Assembly (NCBI GenBank): GCA_016714085.1
Contig: JADJNW010000020.1
Location: 1-64,000 of the forward strand
DNA length: 64,000 nucleotides
Source: Saprospiraceae bacterium
GTDB taxonomy: Bacteria > Bacteroidota > Bacteroidia > Chitinophagales > Saprospiraceae
Direction of reading: 5' to 3'
Shown here piece by piece: positions 1-8,733 of this stretch. Under the pieces are notes generated by a model, which saw only the letters and a program-made list of their open reading frames with translations, was not told where the DNA came from and did not search any database. The stretch's first letter is position 1. Each line of letters starts with the position of its first letter. The position numbers and the translations under genes are program-made.

Positions 1-2092
1 ATTTAAGCTCTTCTGGTTTAATATCTTTTAGCCATAAACCCATCTTTTTTTTCCTTGAATAAAATCTTGTCCGCTTAGATACTCCTTGATCCATTTTTCA
101 GCAGCAGGTTCTTTTTCTAAAAATTCATCTTTCTCTTCTTTAGAGTGGAATATAAAATTTCCACCGTCTGTTGGTTTATTCCCCCACACCATTCGAGGAA
201 CATTAGAGATAGGTTCACTGCGATTAGCTACAATTAAATCTTTTGCATCTACTAAATATGGATTTATATTCTTAGCAAGAATTTCATGAGGCTCACCTTT
301 AATATCTTCATATTCATAAATCAATTTTTTATTTGTATCAAAATTTGCAAAACCAATGATGACCACATGTACCGCAGCCTTACCCCGCGCTTCATTACTC
401 CAATTAAATGTACGATGCGCAAAGTGAATTTTAATATTGTATTTGAGTAATTCTTGCCATAATAAACTTACTTGCTCACCCTGCGAGATCGAATTAGTAG
501 AGACAAATGCCGCTTTTATATCGGTACCTTGTATCATTTGAGCTGCTTTTAGATACCAGGCAGCCACATAATCTAAAACTCCATAGCCCTTTACATTGGA
601 AAATACTATTGACATATCTTCCTTTTGCTCTGCGTTTTTGATAATGATGCCCCACCAAAAGGTGGATTGCCGAGGATATAATGTAGTTGTTTGCCAGGTT
701 CTATCAGCGCAGCCCAGTCGGTACGCAGGGCATTGCCATGTAGAATCGTCGCAGACTTGCGTAAAGGCAGGCGCACGTAGTACAAACCAAATTCTTCCGA
801 TACTTTCTGGTTCATTTGGTGATCCATCAGCCACATCGCCACCTCTGCCACCCGCGCAGGGAACTCGTCGTATTCGATACCGTAAAACTGATCTACATCA
901 ATATTGATGATTGCATCAATGGCGGTCACCTGCTGCTTGCCATAGAGTTCCCGCAAGATATCAATCTCCAATAAGCGCAGCTCACGGTAGGTAATGATGA
1001 GGAAATTGCCGCAGCCGCAAGCCGGATCGAGGAATCGCAGCGAGGCAAGCTTTTTATGCAGTTCGTTCAGCTTATTTTTATTGCCTTTAGCCTTGGCAAA
1101 CTCCGCGTGCAATTCATCTAAGAAAAGTGGTTTGATCAATTTTAAAATATTCTTCTCCGAAGTATAATGCGCACCGAGATTGCGGCGTTCCTGGGGGTTC
1201 ATCACCGCTTGAAACATCGAGCCAAAAATTGCCGGAGAGATTTTGCTCCAATTGAGTCCGCAGGCTTCAATAGCATTTCGCGCATTTGACTATCAAAAGC
1301 CGCCAATGGCAAATGTTCTTCAAAGAGTTTTCCATTTACATAAGGAAATTCTTTCAGTGTTTCATCCAAATTGGTAAGCCGTGCTTCTTTTGGCGTATTC
1401 AGCACCTGAAAGATATTGGCAAGATGCATGGCAAGATCGCTGCCATCCTCTTTTGTATGTCGGTCAATATACTCCTGAAAGATGCCACGCTCAAAAATAC
1501 TTGTGTCATCGGCAAATAGACAAAACAAAAGGCGTACCAGATATACTTCGAGGTGATGACCTTTATAACCAACCTCTTCAAGGCGGTCGTGTAGCTTGCC
1601 CATTTGTTCGGCAGCCTTTATGTTTACGGGGTCTTCCTCTTTATAGGTTCGTTTTTCGTAGCCTGCAATAAAACCAAAGAGCTGTATGTATTGCACAAAG
1701 TCCTTGAGCGCAAATTCAACATTATTATTTGTTTCCAGATCGTACAAATGGAAGCGTTCAAAGTCAGATACCAAAATATATCTGGGCAATTCATGTTCTT
1801 TCAAGCCGGGAAAATAATCTTTTGCCTGCTGGTAGGCTTTATCGAGGTCTTTCCCACGCGATTTATGCTCTACCAATATCATGCCCTTCCATAATAGATC
1901 AATAAAGCCCTGCTTCTGATCGATTTTTTGCACCCGTTGCTCAAAAGTAGCGACCCGCCTGCGAGAGATGCCAAAGACATGAAAGAAGCCATCCCAAAAG
2001 GACTTGGCTTCTGCGTCTTCGCTTATTTCATCTGCCCATTCCTTGGAGAAAGCAATAGCGCGATTTTTTATTTCATTCCAGCTTATTGGCAT
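1..2092 (-). CDS. MmeI-like type IIG restriction-methylation enzyme (frameshifted, cut by window edge)
   Basis: Single-chain restriction endonuclease and adenine methyltransferase of the MmeI type. Seen: an N-terminal nuclease domain with D65-X9-E75-x-K77, the same spacing as the MmeI catalytic motif; SAM motif I (FLDPACGCGNF) near 1030; motif IV NPPFGG near 655; then the start of the region leading to target recognition. Three frame changes, each repaired by adding one base, lie near 1270, in the C run at 650-653 and in the T run at 45-52. After the last repair the reading continues (GLWLKDIKPEEL) off the left edge, so the specificity domain is not visible. The start ATG at 2090-2092 begins MPISWNEIKN as expected for the family. 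Family assignment is secure; activity cannot be judged because of the frameshifts. Confidence 0.88.
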
Positions 2093-2402
2093 ACACGACT
2101 GATGATTTGGTTTTGCAATGTATGATATTGCAATATGGGTTATAATAATTATTCAAGTGTACGGATAAAAATAGGAAGAGTTCTGTATTGTATGCTATGT
2201 GTAGTAGAATTTTGATTGATTCACCTATAAAATATATGGTATTTCCTGTAAAAAATAGCGAGCATCCTGCCATAAAGTCAATGTATCGGCGTGCTTTCTT
2301 CGACTGTCCGCTGGCAGTAGCCGCCAAAAGTATCAAAGCGGCAGCTATGCCATAGGCATCCATTAGGAAAGCAGCCGATACGCATATAGCAGGTATTATC
2401 AA
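2093..2402. other. Intergenic region, no gene seen
   Basis: The 310 bases between the MmeI-like gene and the Hcp-like gene are AT-rich. An open frame on the minus strand covers them but starts only at TTG and ends inside the restriction gene, so I do not call it. No hairpin terminator or clear promoter was found here. Confidence 0.5.
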
Positions 2403-2957
2403 TTATTCATTCCCTGCTCTATTGGCTTTTACATCCCATTTAAAGGGGACTTCGCCTTTGGGTTTGCCGGTTCCATCCATTTCTACATAAAAGACATGGA
2501 GGCTAGCGTAGCTCAAATTGATCTGTTCGGCAGCGAGGCTATTACTATCATCCGTATTGCCACTGATTTGATAGCTGGTGACAAATACATTTTTGAGTTC
2601 ATAGCGCAAGTAAACATTGGATTTTCCATCTCTTGCCTTGATGGCAAGATGCAATTCCACCTTGGGTATGTATTTGCCCGTTGCAAGATATTCCATTAGT
2701 TTAGGACTCGATTTGTCGATGTTTTTGGTAATTATTAAATCACCAAAACTGGTCTTGCCCGCAGCGCGTCCGCCCGCTGCTCCTGCTGCGGATACTGTGC
2801 TGTTCATACCTACGGAAAAAGAAGCAATATCGCTCCATCCTTTGTGCATGGGATCGCTTGCTTCGCCATCGATTCCATCGAATTTGATATATCCTTGTGC
2901 GGTAAGTGTTGCCAAGCTAAAAAGCAGGCAGATCATGGTGAAGATTAGTCTGTTCAT
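2403..2957 (-). CDS. Exported Hcp-family (DUF796) protein
   Basis: 184 residues. Residues 1-20 form a Sec signal peptide (MNRLIFTMICLLFSLATLTA). The mature part matches the Hcp1/DUF796 fold: opening YIKFDGIDGEAS, a GKTSFGDLIITKNIDKSSPKL-like segment in the middle and a late LSYASLHVFYVEMDGTGK stretch. Classical Hcp forms the type VI secretion tube and carries no signal peptide. Here no tss genes are near, and export suggests a secreted or periplasmic ring protein instead. An Ala/Gly-rich insert (AAGAAGGRAAG) sits around residues 57-67. Neighbours give no functional hint. Family assignment is good; role unknown. Confidence 0.8.
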   Translation of the reverse strand: MNRLIFTMICLLFSLATLTAQGYIKFDGIDGEASDPMHKGWSDIASFSVGMNSTVSAAGAAGGRAAGKTSFGDLIITKNIDKSSPKLMEYLATGKYIPKVELHLAIKARDGKSNVYLRYELKNVFVTSYQISGNTDDSNSLAAEQINLSYASLHVFYVEMDGTGKPKGEVPFKWDVKANRAGNE

Positions 2958-3160
2958 ACGTTTTGTGTTTTTGAGATGAAAAATCGCATTGATAAAAAAG
3001 CCTTATAGATGGTCTGTCATTTGAAGCATCAGTAAGGACATGAATACGAGTGCGTAATTCCTGCCTAATGCTTTGAGATTAAAGGTAGTAAGTAGTGGTG
3101 AGATTGATGGTATAGGGTTAAGGTTTTATACAATTAGCTGAAGCAAAGATAAAAATGCTA

Positions 3161-3193
3161 AAAACCGGAAGGCAATATCCATTGACCTTCCGG
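3161..3193 (-). terminator. Intrinsic terminator for the 3210-3437 gene
   Basis: An inverted repeat CCGGAAGG (3165-3172) / CCTTCCGG (3186-3193) with a 13-nt loop. Read on the minus strand it is followed by a T run (plus-strand A run 3161-3164). It lies 17 bases past the stop of the minus-strand lipoprotein gene. Confidence 0.7.
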
Positions 3194-3209
3194 CTGTATC
3201 ATACTTCAT

Positions 3210-3437
3210 TTAATCCCTTCGGTGCTTGTAATGCCCATGTTTTTTATGCTTGCCACGCGGATGATGGCGCTCACCCCGGTCATCGTGGCGGTGTTTTTGA
3301 TGTCCGGGCGGCACACGTTTATATACACGCGGCGGAGGTGAAGGATGGCGTTGCACATTTATCACCAGACAACTGGACACCATTAATAATGTGCATAAGA
3401 GTAGCACTACTGTCAAATGTGGAAGATTGTTTTTCAT
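3210..3437 (-). CDS. Small His/Lys/Arg-rich lipoprotein
   Basis: About 75 residues from the ATG at 3435-3437 (MKNNLPHL). A hydrophobic signal ends in the lipobox MVSSC, so the protein is expected to be lipid-anchored. The mature part is very basic and His-rich with PPxRVYKRVPPGHQK and GKHKKHGHYKHRRD stretches. Small PGHxKK-type lipoproteins of this look are frequent in Bacteroidota and have no established function; metal or anionic surface binding is only a guess. A longer start 11 codons upstream would spoil the signal peptide. It is followed by its own terminator at 3161-3193. Confidence 0.7.
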   Translation of the reverse strand: MKNNLPHLTVVLLLCTLLMVSSCLVINVQRHPSPPPRVYKRVPPGHQKHRHDDRGERHHPRGKHKKHGHYKHRRD

Positions 3438-3756
3438 ATAGGTTGCGTTTTGGTAAAAAATCCTATCCATTTATTGGGGTAAATGGTCATAAAATAAAAT
3501 AATCCTGCCTTGTTAAGGAGTTTGCTTATTGTAGTAAAACGGAGACCTGTTCTTGCTATGCACGAAGTAAGGATATTTTTATAAAAGGTATGTTTTGATA
3601 AAAGGCATTTAACTTTATTTTAATGTCAGGCTAAAATGTTAAAATTGGTAAGTATCATAGCCAGCCTTCAAGCATTGCGATTAAATTTAGAATAATACTT
3701 TGCGCGAATGCAAAGCTATTTTGTTATTTTCCTGCCTGTTAATATCGTATTTAACT
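3438..3756. other. Intergenic region between divergent genes
   Basis: AT-rich stretch between the minus-strand lipoprotein and the plus-strand AraC regulator. It must hold both promoters, but I cannot pick out a convincing TTTG/TAnnTTTG pair. No RNA gene or repeat was recognised. Confidence 0.4.
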
Positions 3757-4518
3757 ATGCTTTATCGAGAATATTTGCCGGATGTAGCATTGCAGGACGT
3801 GGTAGCCTGTTACTGGAAGTTTGTAGCGCCGAGTGACATTGAAGCCCCTTTTGAGCATACCGCCCCGCCAGACGGTTGCGTCTCTTTATTATTTTATCAT
3901 CATGCGGCTTCTCATTCACAATACTTGCTATTAGTTGGGCCCAGCGCAGAAATACTCAGAACCAATATACTACCTGGCTCGGTATACGTAGGGGTGCGTT
4001 TTTTACCTGGGGCACTGGCGTGCTTTTTTGATATAGATGCAGCTTCGCTCCGCGATCATGGACAAGTATTGCCCAATAATTCTTCTTTAAGTGTCATACT
4101 GCCTGAGATAAATATTGATTTTAATGATTTCAGCCGCTTGGATCATCAGCTATTGCAGATGAAAAAATCGATACCCGACCCGGAAGTGCAGAAAGCGGTA
4201 CAAATGATATGGAGCAGCCAGGGACAAATAAAAATCAAAGACATCGTGCGCCAGGCATTCGTCAGTGAGCGTCCGCTGCAAAAGCGATTTCGCAAAGCCG
4301 TTGGCTTGAGTATGAAAGAATTCGCCCGTGTGCGCCGGATGCGCACGGCAATTGTACAAATGGTACTGCATCAGCATCAATCCCTCGAACTGTCGCTCAA
4401 TGGCGGTTACTACGATCAAGCACATTTTCTGCATGATTTTCAGGCTTTCGATAATATGAAACCCGGCGATCTTCAAGTTTATCTGCGTCAAATAGATCAT
4501 GGCGACAGCCATTGGTAA
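3757..4518 (+). CDS. AraC-family transcriptional regulator (DUF6597-type N-terminus)
   Basis: About 253 residues. The N-terminal half (YREYLPDVALQDVVACYWKF, later PPDGCVSLLFYHH and GVRFLPGAL) fits the DUF6597 sensor-like domain of Bacteroidota AraC proteins. The C-terminal 100 residues carry an AraC helix-turn-helix pair (IKIKDIVRQAFVSERPLQKR and a second helix ending GGYYDQAHFLHDFQAF). I chose the ATG at 3757; an earlier TTG at 3700 adds a hydrophobic stretch alien to the family. It overlaps no gene and is followed after 67 bases by the secreted protein at 4586, which it may control (inference). Confidence 0.82.
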   Translation: MLYREYLPDVALQDVVACYWKFVAPSDIEAPFEHTAPPDGCVSLLFYHHAASHSQYLLLVGPSAEILRTNILPGSVYVGVRFLPGALACFFDIDAASLRDHGQVLPNNSSLSVILPEINIDFNDFSRLDHQLLQMKKSIPDPEVQKAVQMIWSSQGQIKIKDIVRQAFVSERPLQKRFRKAVGLSMKEFARVRRMRTAIVQMVLHQHQSLELSLNGGYYDQAHFLHDFQAFDNMKPGDLQVYLRQIDHGDSHW

Positions 4519-4585
4519 TTCGACGGTTTTTTACAAGCCTAATATTGCAGAAGGGTATAAACTTGTAGAAAAATCAACGATTATT

Positions 4586-5110
4586 ATGAAGTACATGAAA
4601 ATTATCGCTCTTTGTTCTTTATTCTTTGTTACCATAACCAGCTATGCGCAAATGCCACCATCCAAAATTGCTGAAGTAGTTGCCAAAGTAGAAGCTTTAC
4701 CCATCAAACCCGGCGAATGGGCCGGCAAGGCCTGGATGCAAATGGGCAATGAACGTCAGGAAGTGGATCAGTACGAACGCATCACGCTCCTGCTCGATGG
4801 TGCAGTCATCCTTATAGAAGGCACTGGCAAGCAAGGCGATCAAGTAGTGCATCATGCCGTTGCCACATTGTCGTATGACCCGATCAAACAAGCGTATCAG
4901 TTTCAGTCATTCAAGGATGGATACATTACATCGGCAGATTGCAAGCTGCACGAGGACGGTAAGTTTGAGTGGTCGATGGAAAATCCTCGTGGCGTGACGC
5001 GTTATACAATCTGGCTGGAAAATGGTAAGTGGAAAGAGACAGGTGCATTTTCGGGAGATGGCGGGAATACCTGGTATCCCTTTTTTGAAATGGAATTGAG
5101 CAAGAAGTAA
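4586..5110 (+). CDS. Secreted protein of unknown function (DUF1579-like)
   Basis: 174 residues with an N-terminal signal peptide ending at SYAQ. The mature part (PGEWAGKAWMQMGNERQEVDQYERITLLLDGAVILIEGTG..., then GKFEWSMENPRGVTRYTIW) looks like a small lipocalin-like beta barrel resembling DUF1579-type proteins. I chose ATG 4586 (MKYMKII); ATG 4595 is equally possible. It lies directly after the AraC regulator on the same strand. Function is unknown. Confidence 0.65.
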   Translation: MKYMKIIALCSLFFVTITSYAQMPPSKIAEVVAKVEALPIKPGEWAGKAWMQMGNERQEVDQYERITLLLDGAVILIEGTGKQGDQVVHHAVATLSYDPIKQAYQFQSFKDGYITSADCKLHEDGKFEWSMENPRGVTRYTIWLENGKWKETGAFSGDGGNTWYPFFEMELSKK

Positions 5111-5127
5111 GGAGTATTAATATCGCC

Positions 5128-5160
5128 AAACCTATAAGGTTTCCAAAACCTTATAGGTTT
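5128..5160. repeat. Perfect 15-bp palindrome, likely bidirectional terminator
   Basis: AAACCTATAAGGTTT (5128-5142), three-base loop CCA, then its exact reverse complement (5146-5160). It sits between convergent genes (4586-5110 plus, 5224-5985 minus), where it can terminate both transcripts. The arms are AT-rich and end in TTT on both strands. Confidence 0.65.
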
Positions 5161-5223
5161 TCAGGCAAAGTGAATATTTCTGTTGGGTTTAGTTATTTTA
5201 ATTTCACCGCATCCTACTCCGTA

Positions 5224-5985
5224 TCAAATTCGATTCTTCAGCACAGCCACCAATATTCCCGTTGCTACCGCTGCGTTCAATGACTCCGCGCCACCTTGCT
5301 GTGCAGCAGGTATGGCGATTCGATGGGTAAGCAATGTATCTGTTGTAGCAGCAATCCCTTGACTTTCATTGCCGATCACGAGTATGCCTTTAGCTGGAAG
5401 TTTTGTTTGAAAAACATTCGATCCGTCGAGTACCGCGCCCATGATGGGTAGGGTAGGCAGTTTTTGGTGTAAATTTTCCAGACTCATTTCTATCGCATCC
5501 ACGCGGAGCAATGCGCCCATGCTGGCTTGCACGACTTTGGGGCTGAACACATCCACGCAATGCTCAGAACAAAATACATACGGCAAGCCAAACCAATCGG
5601 CGATGCGCAAGATGGTGCCCATATTGCCGGGGTCTTGTATGCCATCCAGGTAAAGGGTGAGATGATCCTGCAATAAGTTCAGATCAAGGTCATGTTGCGC
5701 TTGCTCTGCCACGATCAATACTTGGTTAGGCGTGCTTAGACTCGAAATTTTTTGCAATTCCTCTGCGGTAATTGTATGAATTCTGTCGGGAAAGCGTGGT
5801 AAAGAAGATGGATTCGCTTCTATCCATCGGGTGAGGGCATATATAGCAGCTACACGCAGCTTGTCTTGTTGAAGGATTTCCCTTGCGATTTTATCACCTT
5901 CTAAGACGAAATTGTTATACTTTTGCCGGAACTTCTTGAGTTGAAGCGAGCGGATGTATTTGATCGTATTCTTCGAAATGCTCAT
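5224..5985 (-). CDS. TrmH/SpoU-family RNA 2'-O-methyltransferase
   Basis: About 253 residues. N-terminal substrate-binding domain (IKYIRSLQLKKFRQKYNNFV, LEGDKIAREIL) followed by the SpoU knot with its three motifs: DGIQDPGNMGTILRIADWFG, ILVIGNESQGI and the late IPAAQQGGAESLNAAVATGI. It should transfer methyl from SAM to the ribose of an rRNA or tRNA nucleotide. I chose the ATG at 5983-5985 (MSISKNTIK). Its start codon overlaps the divergent start codon of the BamA-like gene by two bases, so the two share a very compact promoter region or have transcripts starting inside each other. Confidence 0.88.
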   Translation of the reverse strand: MSISKNTIKYIRSLQLKKFRQKYNNFVLEGDKIAREILQQDKLRVAAIYALTRWIEANPSSLPRFPDRIHTITAEELQKISSLSTPNQVLIVAEQAQHDLDLNLLQDHLTLYLDGIQDPGNMGTILRIADWFGLPYVFCSEHCVDVFSPKVVQASMGALLRVDAIEMSLENLHQKLPTLPIMGAVLDGSNVFQTKLPAKGILVIGNESQGIAATTDTLLTHRIAIPAAQQGGAESLNAAVATGILVAVLKNRI

Positions 5986-8520
5986 GTCGGATATCATAAA
6001 TATAAAGAAAAAGGCGGCGTCATCGTCCTATTTGTGGCTATTGTTGGCAGTATTATTTCTGGCATCGGCGTGTAATACTACCAAATACTTGGCCGGCGAT
6101 GAGCAATTGCTGGCTAAAAATAGTATTAAACTGCTCAATCCCCAATCACTCAAAAACAAAACTTCCTTAAAGTACGAATTAGCGAGTTTGTACCGCCAAA
6201 AACCGAATACAAACTTCCTGTTGTTCTTCCCGCGCGAATGGTTTTATTTTGCTACGCTCGACCCCGGCGATACTACAAAGATTGATCGCTGGCAACAACG
6301 TGTCATCGCAGAAACACCTGCTATTTATCAAACTTATTTAGCCGATAGCACGGCCCGATCGATGGAGTATTATTTGCAATACAATGGTTTTTATAGCGCA
6401 AAGGTCTTTTATGATGATGTATTGGTAGGCAAGAATGAGAAGAAGATCAAAATTACCTACTACGTCGATGCAGGTCATCAGGTAAAGATCGATAGTGTTT
6501 TTTTTCAAAGCGAAGATACCAGTATCAACAAAGTCTTGCAGGAGCTAAGTGAGCAAACTTTGCTAAAAAAGGGCGAACCGCTCACGCGCACTATTTATGA
6601 ACAAGAAAAAGAGCGCGTGGCCACTTACTTGCGCAATCATGGTTATGCCGATTTATACTCTAATTATATCGCACCCTTGGATGCGGATACGACATTCCAC
6701 CCCGGCGAAGGCAGAGCCAATGTGTATTTTGAGGTATTGCCGCCCGCCACTGACAGCACGCATAAAATCTTTCGGGTAGGGCAAGTGACTATTTATACCC
6801 AATATGATCCTTTAATGGAAGAGTCTGTTTTGCAAGATACATTTCTCAAAGGTTATCATTTTCGGATTCCAGCGAACAGTAATTTTAAAATAAGACCGTC
6901 GGTAGTGGTCGAATCGATCCATTTGCGAACGGGTGATGTGTTTAGCCAGGCGAATTATGATCTGACGATACGGCAGTTGTCGGCGCTGGGGGTCTATAAG
7001 TTTGTGCGCATTCAGGAAGAAACGAACCCGGCTGCGCCTGATGTGATCAATTTTAAGATAGAATTGACGCGCAACCCTCGTATGGAAATGGGGGTTGATT
7101 TTGAGTTGAATTATACCAACCGTAGCGCCACTTCGGGTGCGGGTAATTTGATAGGGGTATTTATTAGTCCGAATTTGCGCAACAGAAACTTGTTTCGAGG
7201 TGCGGAATTATTGGTGACGAATGTTTCTGCGGGGGTAGAGGTAAACCCTAAGTTTGGCGATACCTTGTCTAATTTGTTTAATACCATCGATTTGCGGGTG
7301 CAGGCTGATTTATATTTCCCGAAATTCTACGATTATCTGGGTGTATGGAAGGGTTTGTACAGTGCACGCATCAGCAAGAAGGGTGGGCTTATCAGTGGCA
7401 ATTATTATCGTTTGCTTACAGAGAATGCACAGACGCGCCTGACGGCGAGTTATAATTATTTGTTGCTGTTGGGTTTCTATCGTTACAATCTACTAAACGC
7501 TTTTTACGGGTATGATATGCAAAGTCGCGATCAACGAGGCACAAAGCGGTATATTGTTAATCATATTGGGCTCGATTTTCTGAGGCCCGTATTGCAAGAG
7601 AATTTCCAAGAGATCATCGAGTCGAATGAGTTCCTGGAGCGAAGTTTTGGGAAGCAATTATTTGTCAGTTTGTTGTTTCGAGATTTTAGTTACTCGCATA
7701 ATAGTCGCGTCAATCGCTTTGGCAATTCGCATTATTTTGGTTTAAATGTGGAGTTGGCGGGGGCGGAGATTTGGGCCGGCAATTCGATTTACAATGCTTT
7801 CGCGCTTCGTTCTGATACTTTACGCTTGGGTACAGGTGCAGAGGCGATTGATTTTTCTCAATATGCGAAAGTAGAAACGGATGTGCGGGTTTATAAACAA
7901 TTCAGCCCCAAAAGCAGTTTTGCTGCGCGTGTAAGTTTTGGTATTGCTCGTCCATTCGGTTATACGACTGATGTGCCTTATGTGAAGCAGTTTTATGTAG
8001 GCGGGCCGAATAGTATTCGAGCTTGGGCGGTGCGGGGACTTGGGCCAGGTGGGCATTTAGATACCTTGTCGCAAGAGGGTAGAAACCGTTTGTTATTTTA
8101 TCAAGCAGGTGATTTAAAATTGGAATTCAGTGCGGAGTATCGGTTCAATATTTTTTGGCGCTTGAATGGCGCGTTGTTCCTGGATGGTGGCAATATATGG
8201 ACGCTTCAGAAAGACGAATCGCGCCCTGGTTCACAGTTCTTATTTAGTTCTAAACCTTTAGAAAATAATAATTTTCCATATTTAGTAAATGATGCTTTTT
8301 GAAGCAAATAGCGTTGGGAGCGGGTTTTGGCTTTCGATTTGATCTCACGTATTTTATCTTCCGACTAGATGCAGGCGTGCGATTGCGTAGCCCTTACCCT
8401 CTACCTGAAAACCTCATGGATAGTAGCAATATAGTAGAAAGCGACTATTGGTACAATTGGCGTCGCTATAGCTTTGGCAATATTGTAAACTTCAATTTAG
8501 GGTTGGGGTATCCGTTTTGA
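5984..8520 (+). CDS. BamA/TamA-like outer-membrane barrel lipoprotein (frameshifted)
   Basis: About 845 residues once repaired. A signal with lipobox LASAC (near residue 30) is followed by NTTKYLAGDEQLL, POTRA-like repeats (residues about 100-370) and a C-terminal Omp85 barrel with the conserved QFYVGGPNSIRAW motif and a final strand ending in GYPF. The frame breaks in the T run at 8296-8300: adding one T joins NDAF to LKQIALGAGFGFRFD. Bacteroidota carry such lipidated Omp85 proteins next to trmH; they are thought to act in outer-membrane or surface protein assembly. ATG 5978 is an alternative start. Confidence 0.88.
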
Positions 8521-8528
8521 TATGGCCA

Positions 8529-8672
8529 CTAGGAGTTTTGGAACATAATAAATAATAAAACAAGTAAAATAATAGTAGCAGCGATTACTACCAGCATAAA
8601 CTTGCGCGACTCTTTTTGTTCGCGTACTTCTTTCATTTTTTGTCGCCGCTTGATTCTTCTTCTCGTAGTCAT
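8529..8672 (-). CDS. Tiny single-pass membrane protein
   Basis: 47 residues. It opens with a strongly basic stretch (MTTRRRIKRRQKMKEVREQK) followed by a membrane segment of about 20 residues (MLVVIAATIILLVLLFIMF) and ends QNS. The ATG is at 8670-8672 and the stop TAG at 8529-8531. It lies 61 bases downstream of the helicase on the same strand, and converges with the barrel gene ending at 8520. The charged-then-hydrophobic design makes chance coding less likely, but there is no family match I can name. Confidence 0.55.
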   Translation of the reverse strand: MTTRRRIKRRQKMKEVREQKESRKFMLVVIAATIILLVLLFIMFQNS

Positions 8673-8733
8673 GAAAGAAAAAGGTTTTAGGTGTTGATTT
8701 CGAGGCTAAGGTAATCATTTCTCTTTCTAATTT

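Noticed and set aside
1..2092. Phase-variable restriction gene because of homopolymer frame breaks
   Set aside because: Three separate breaks, only partly in runs, with the same error type across housekeeping genes; no evidence for switching.
2073..2402. Open frame of 109 codons on the minus strand with hydrophobic stretches
   Set aside because: Starts only at TTG, overlaps the start of the MmeI-like gene and shows no family resemblance.
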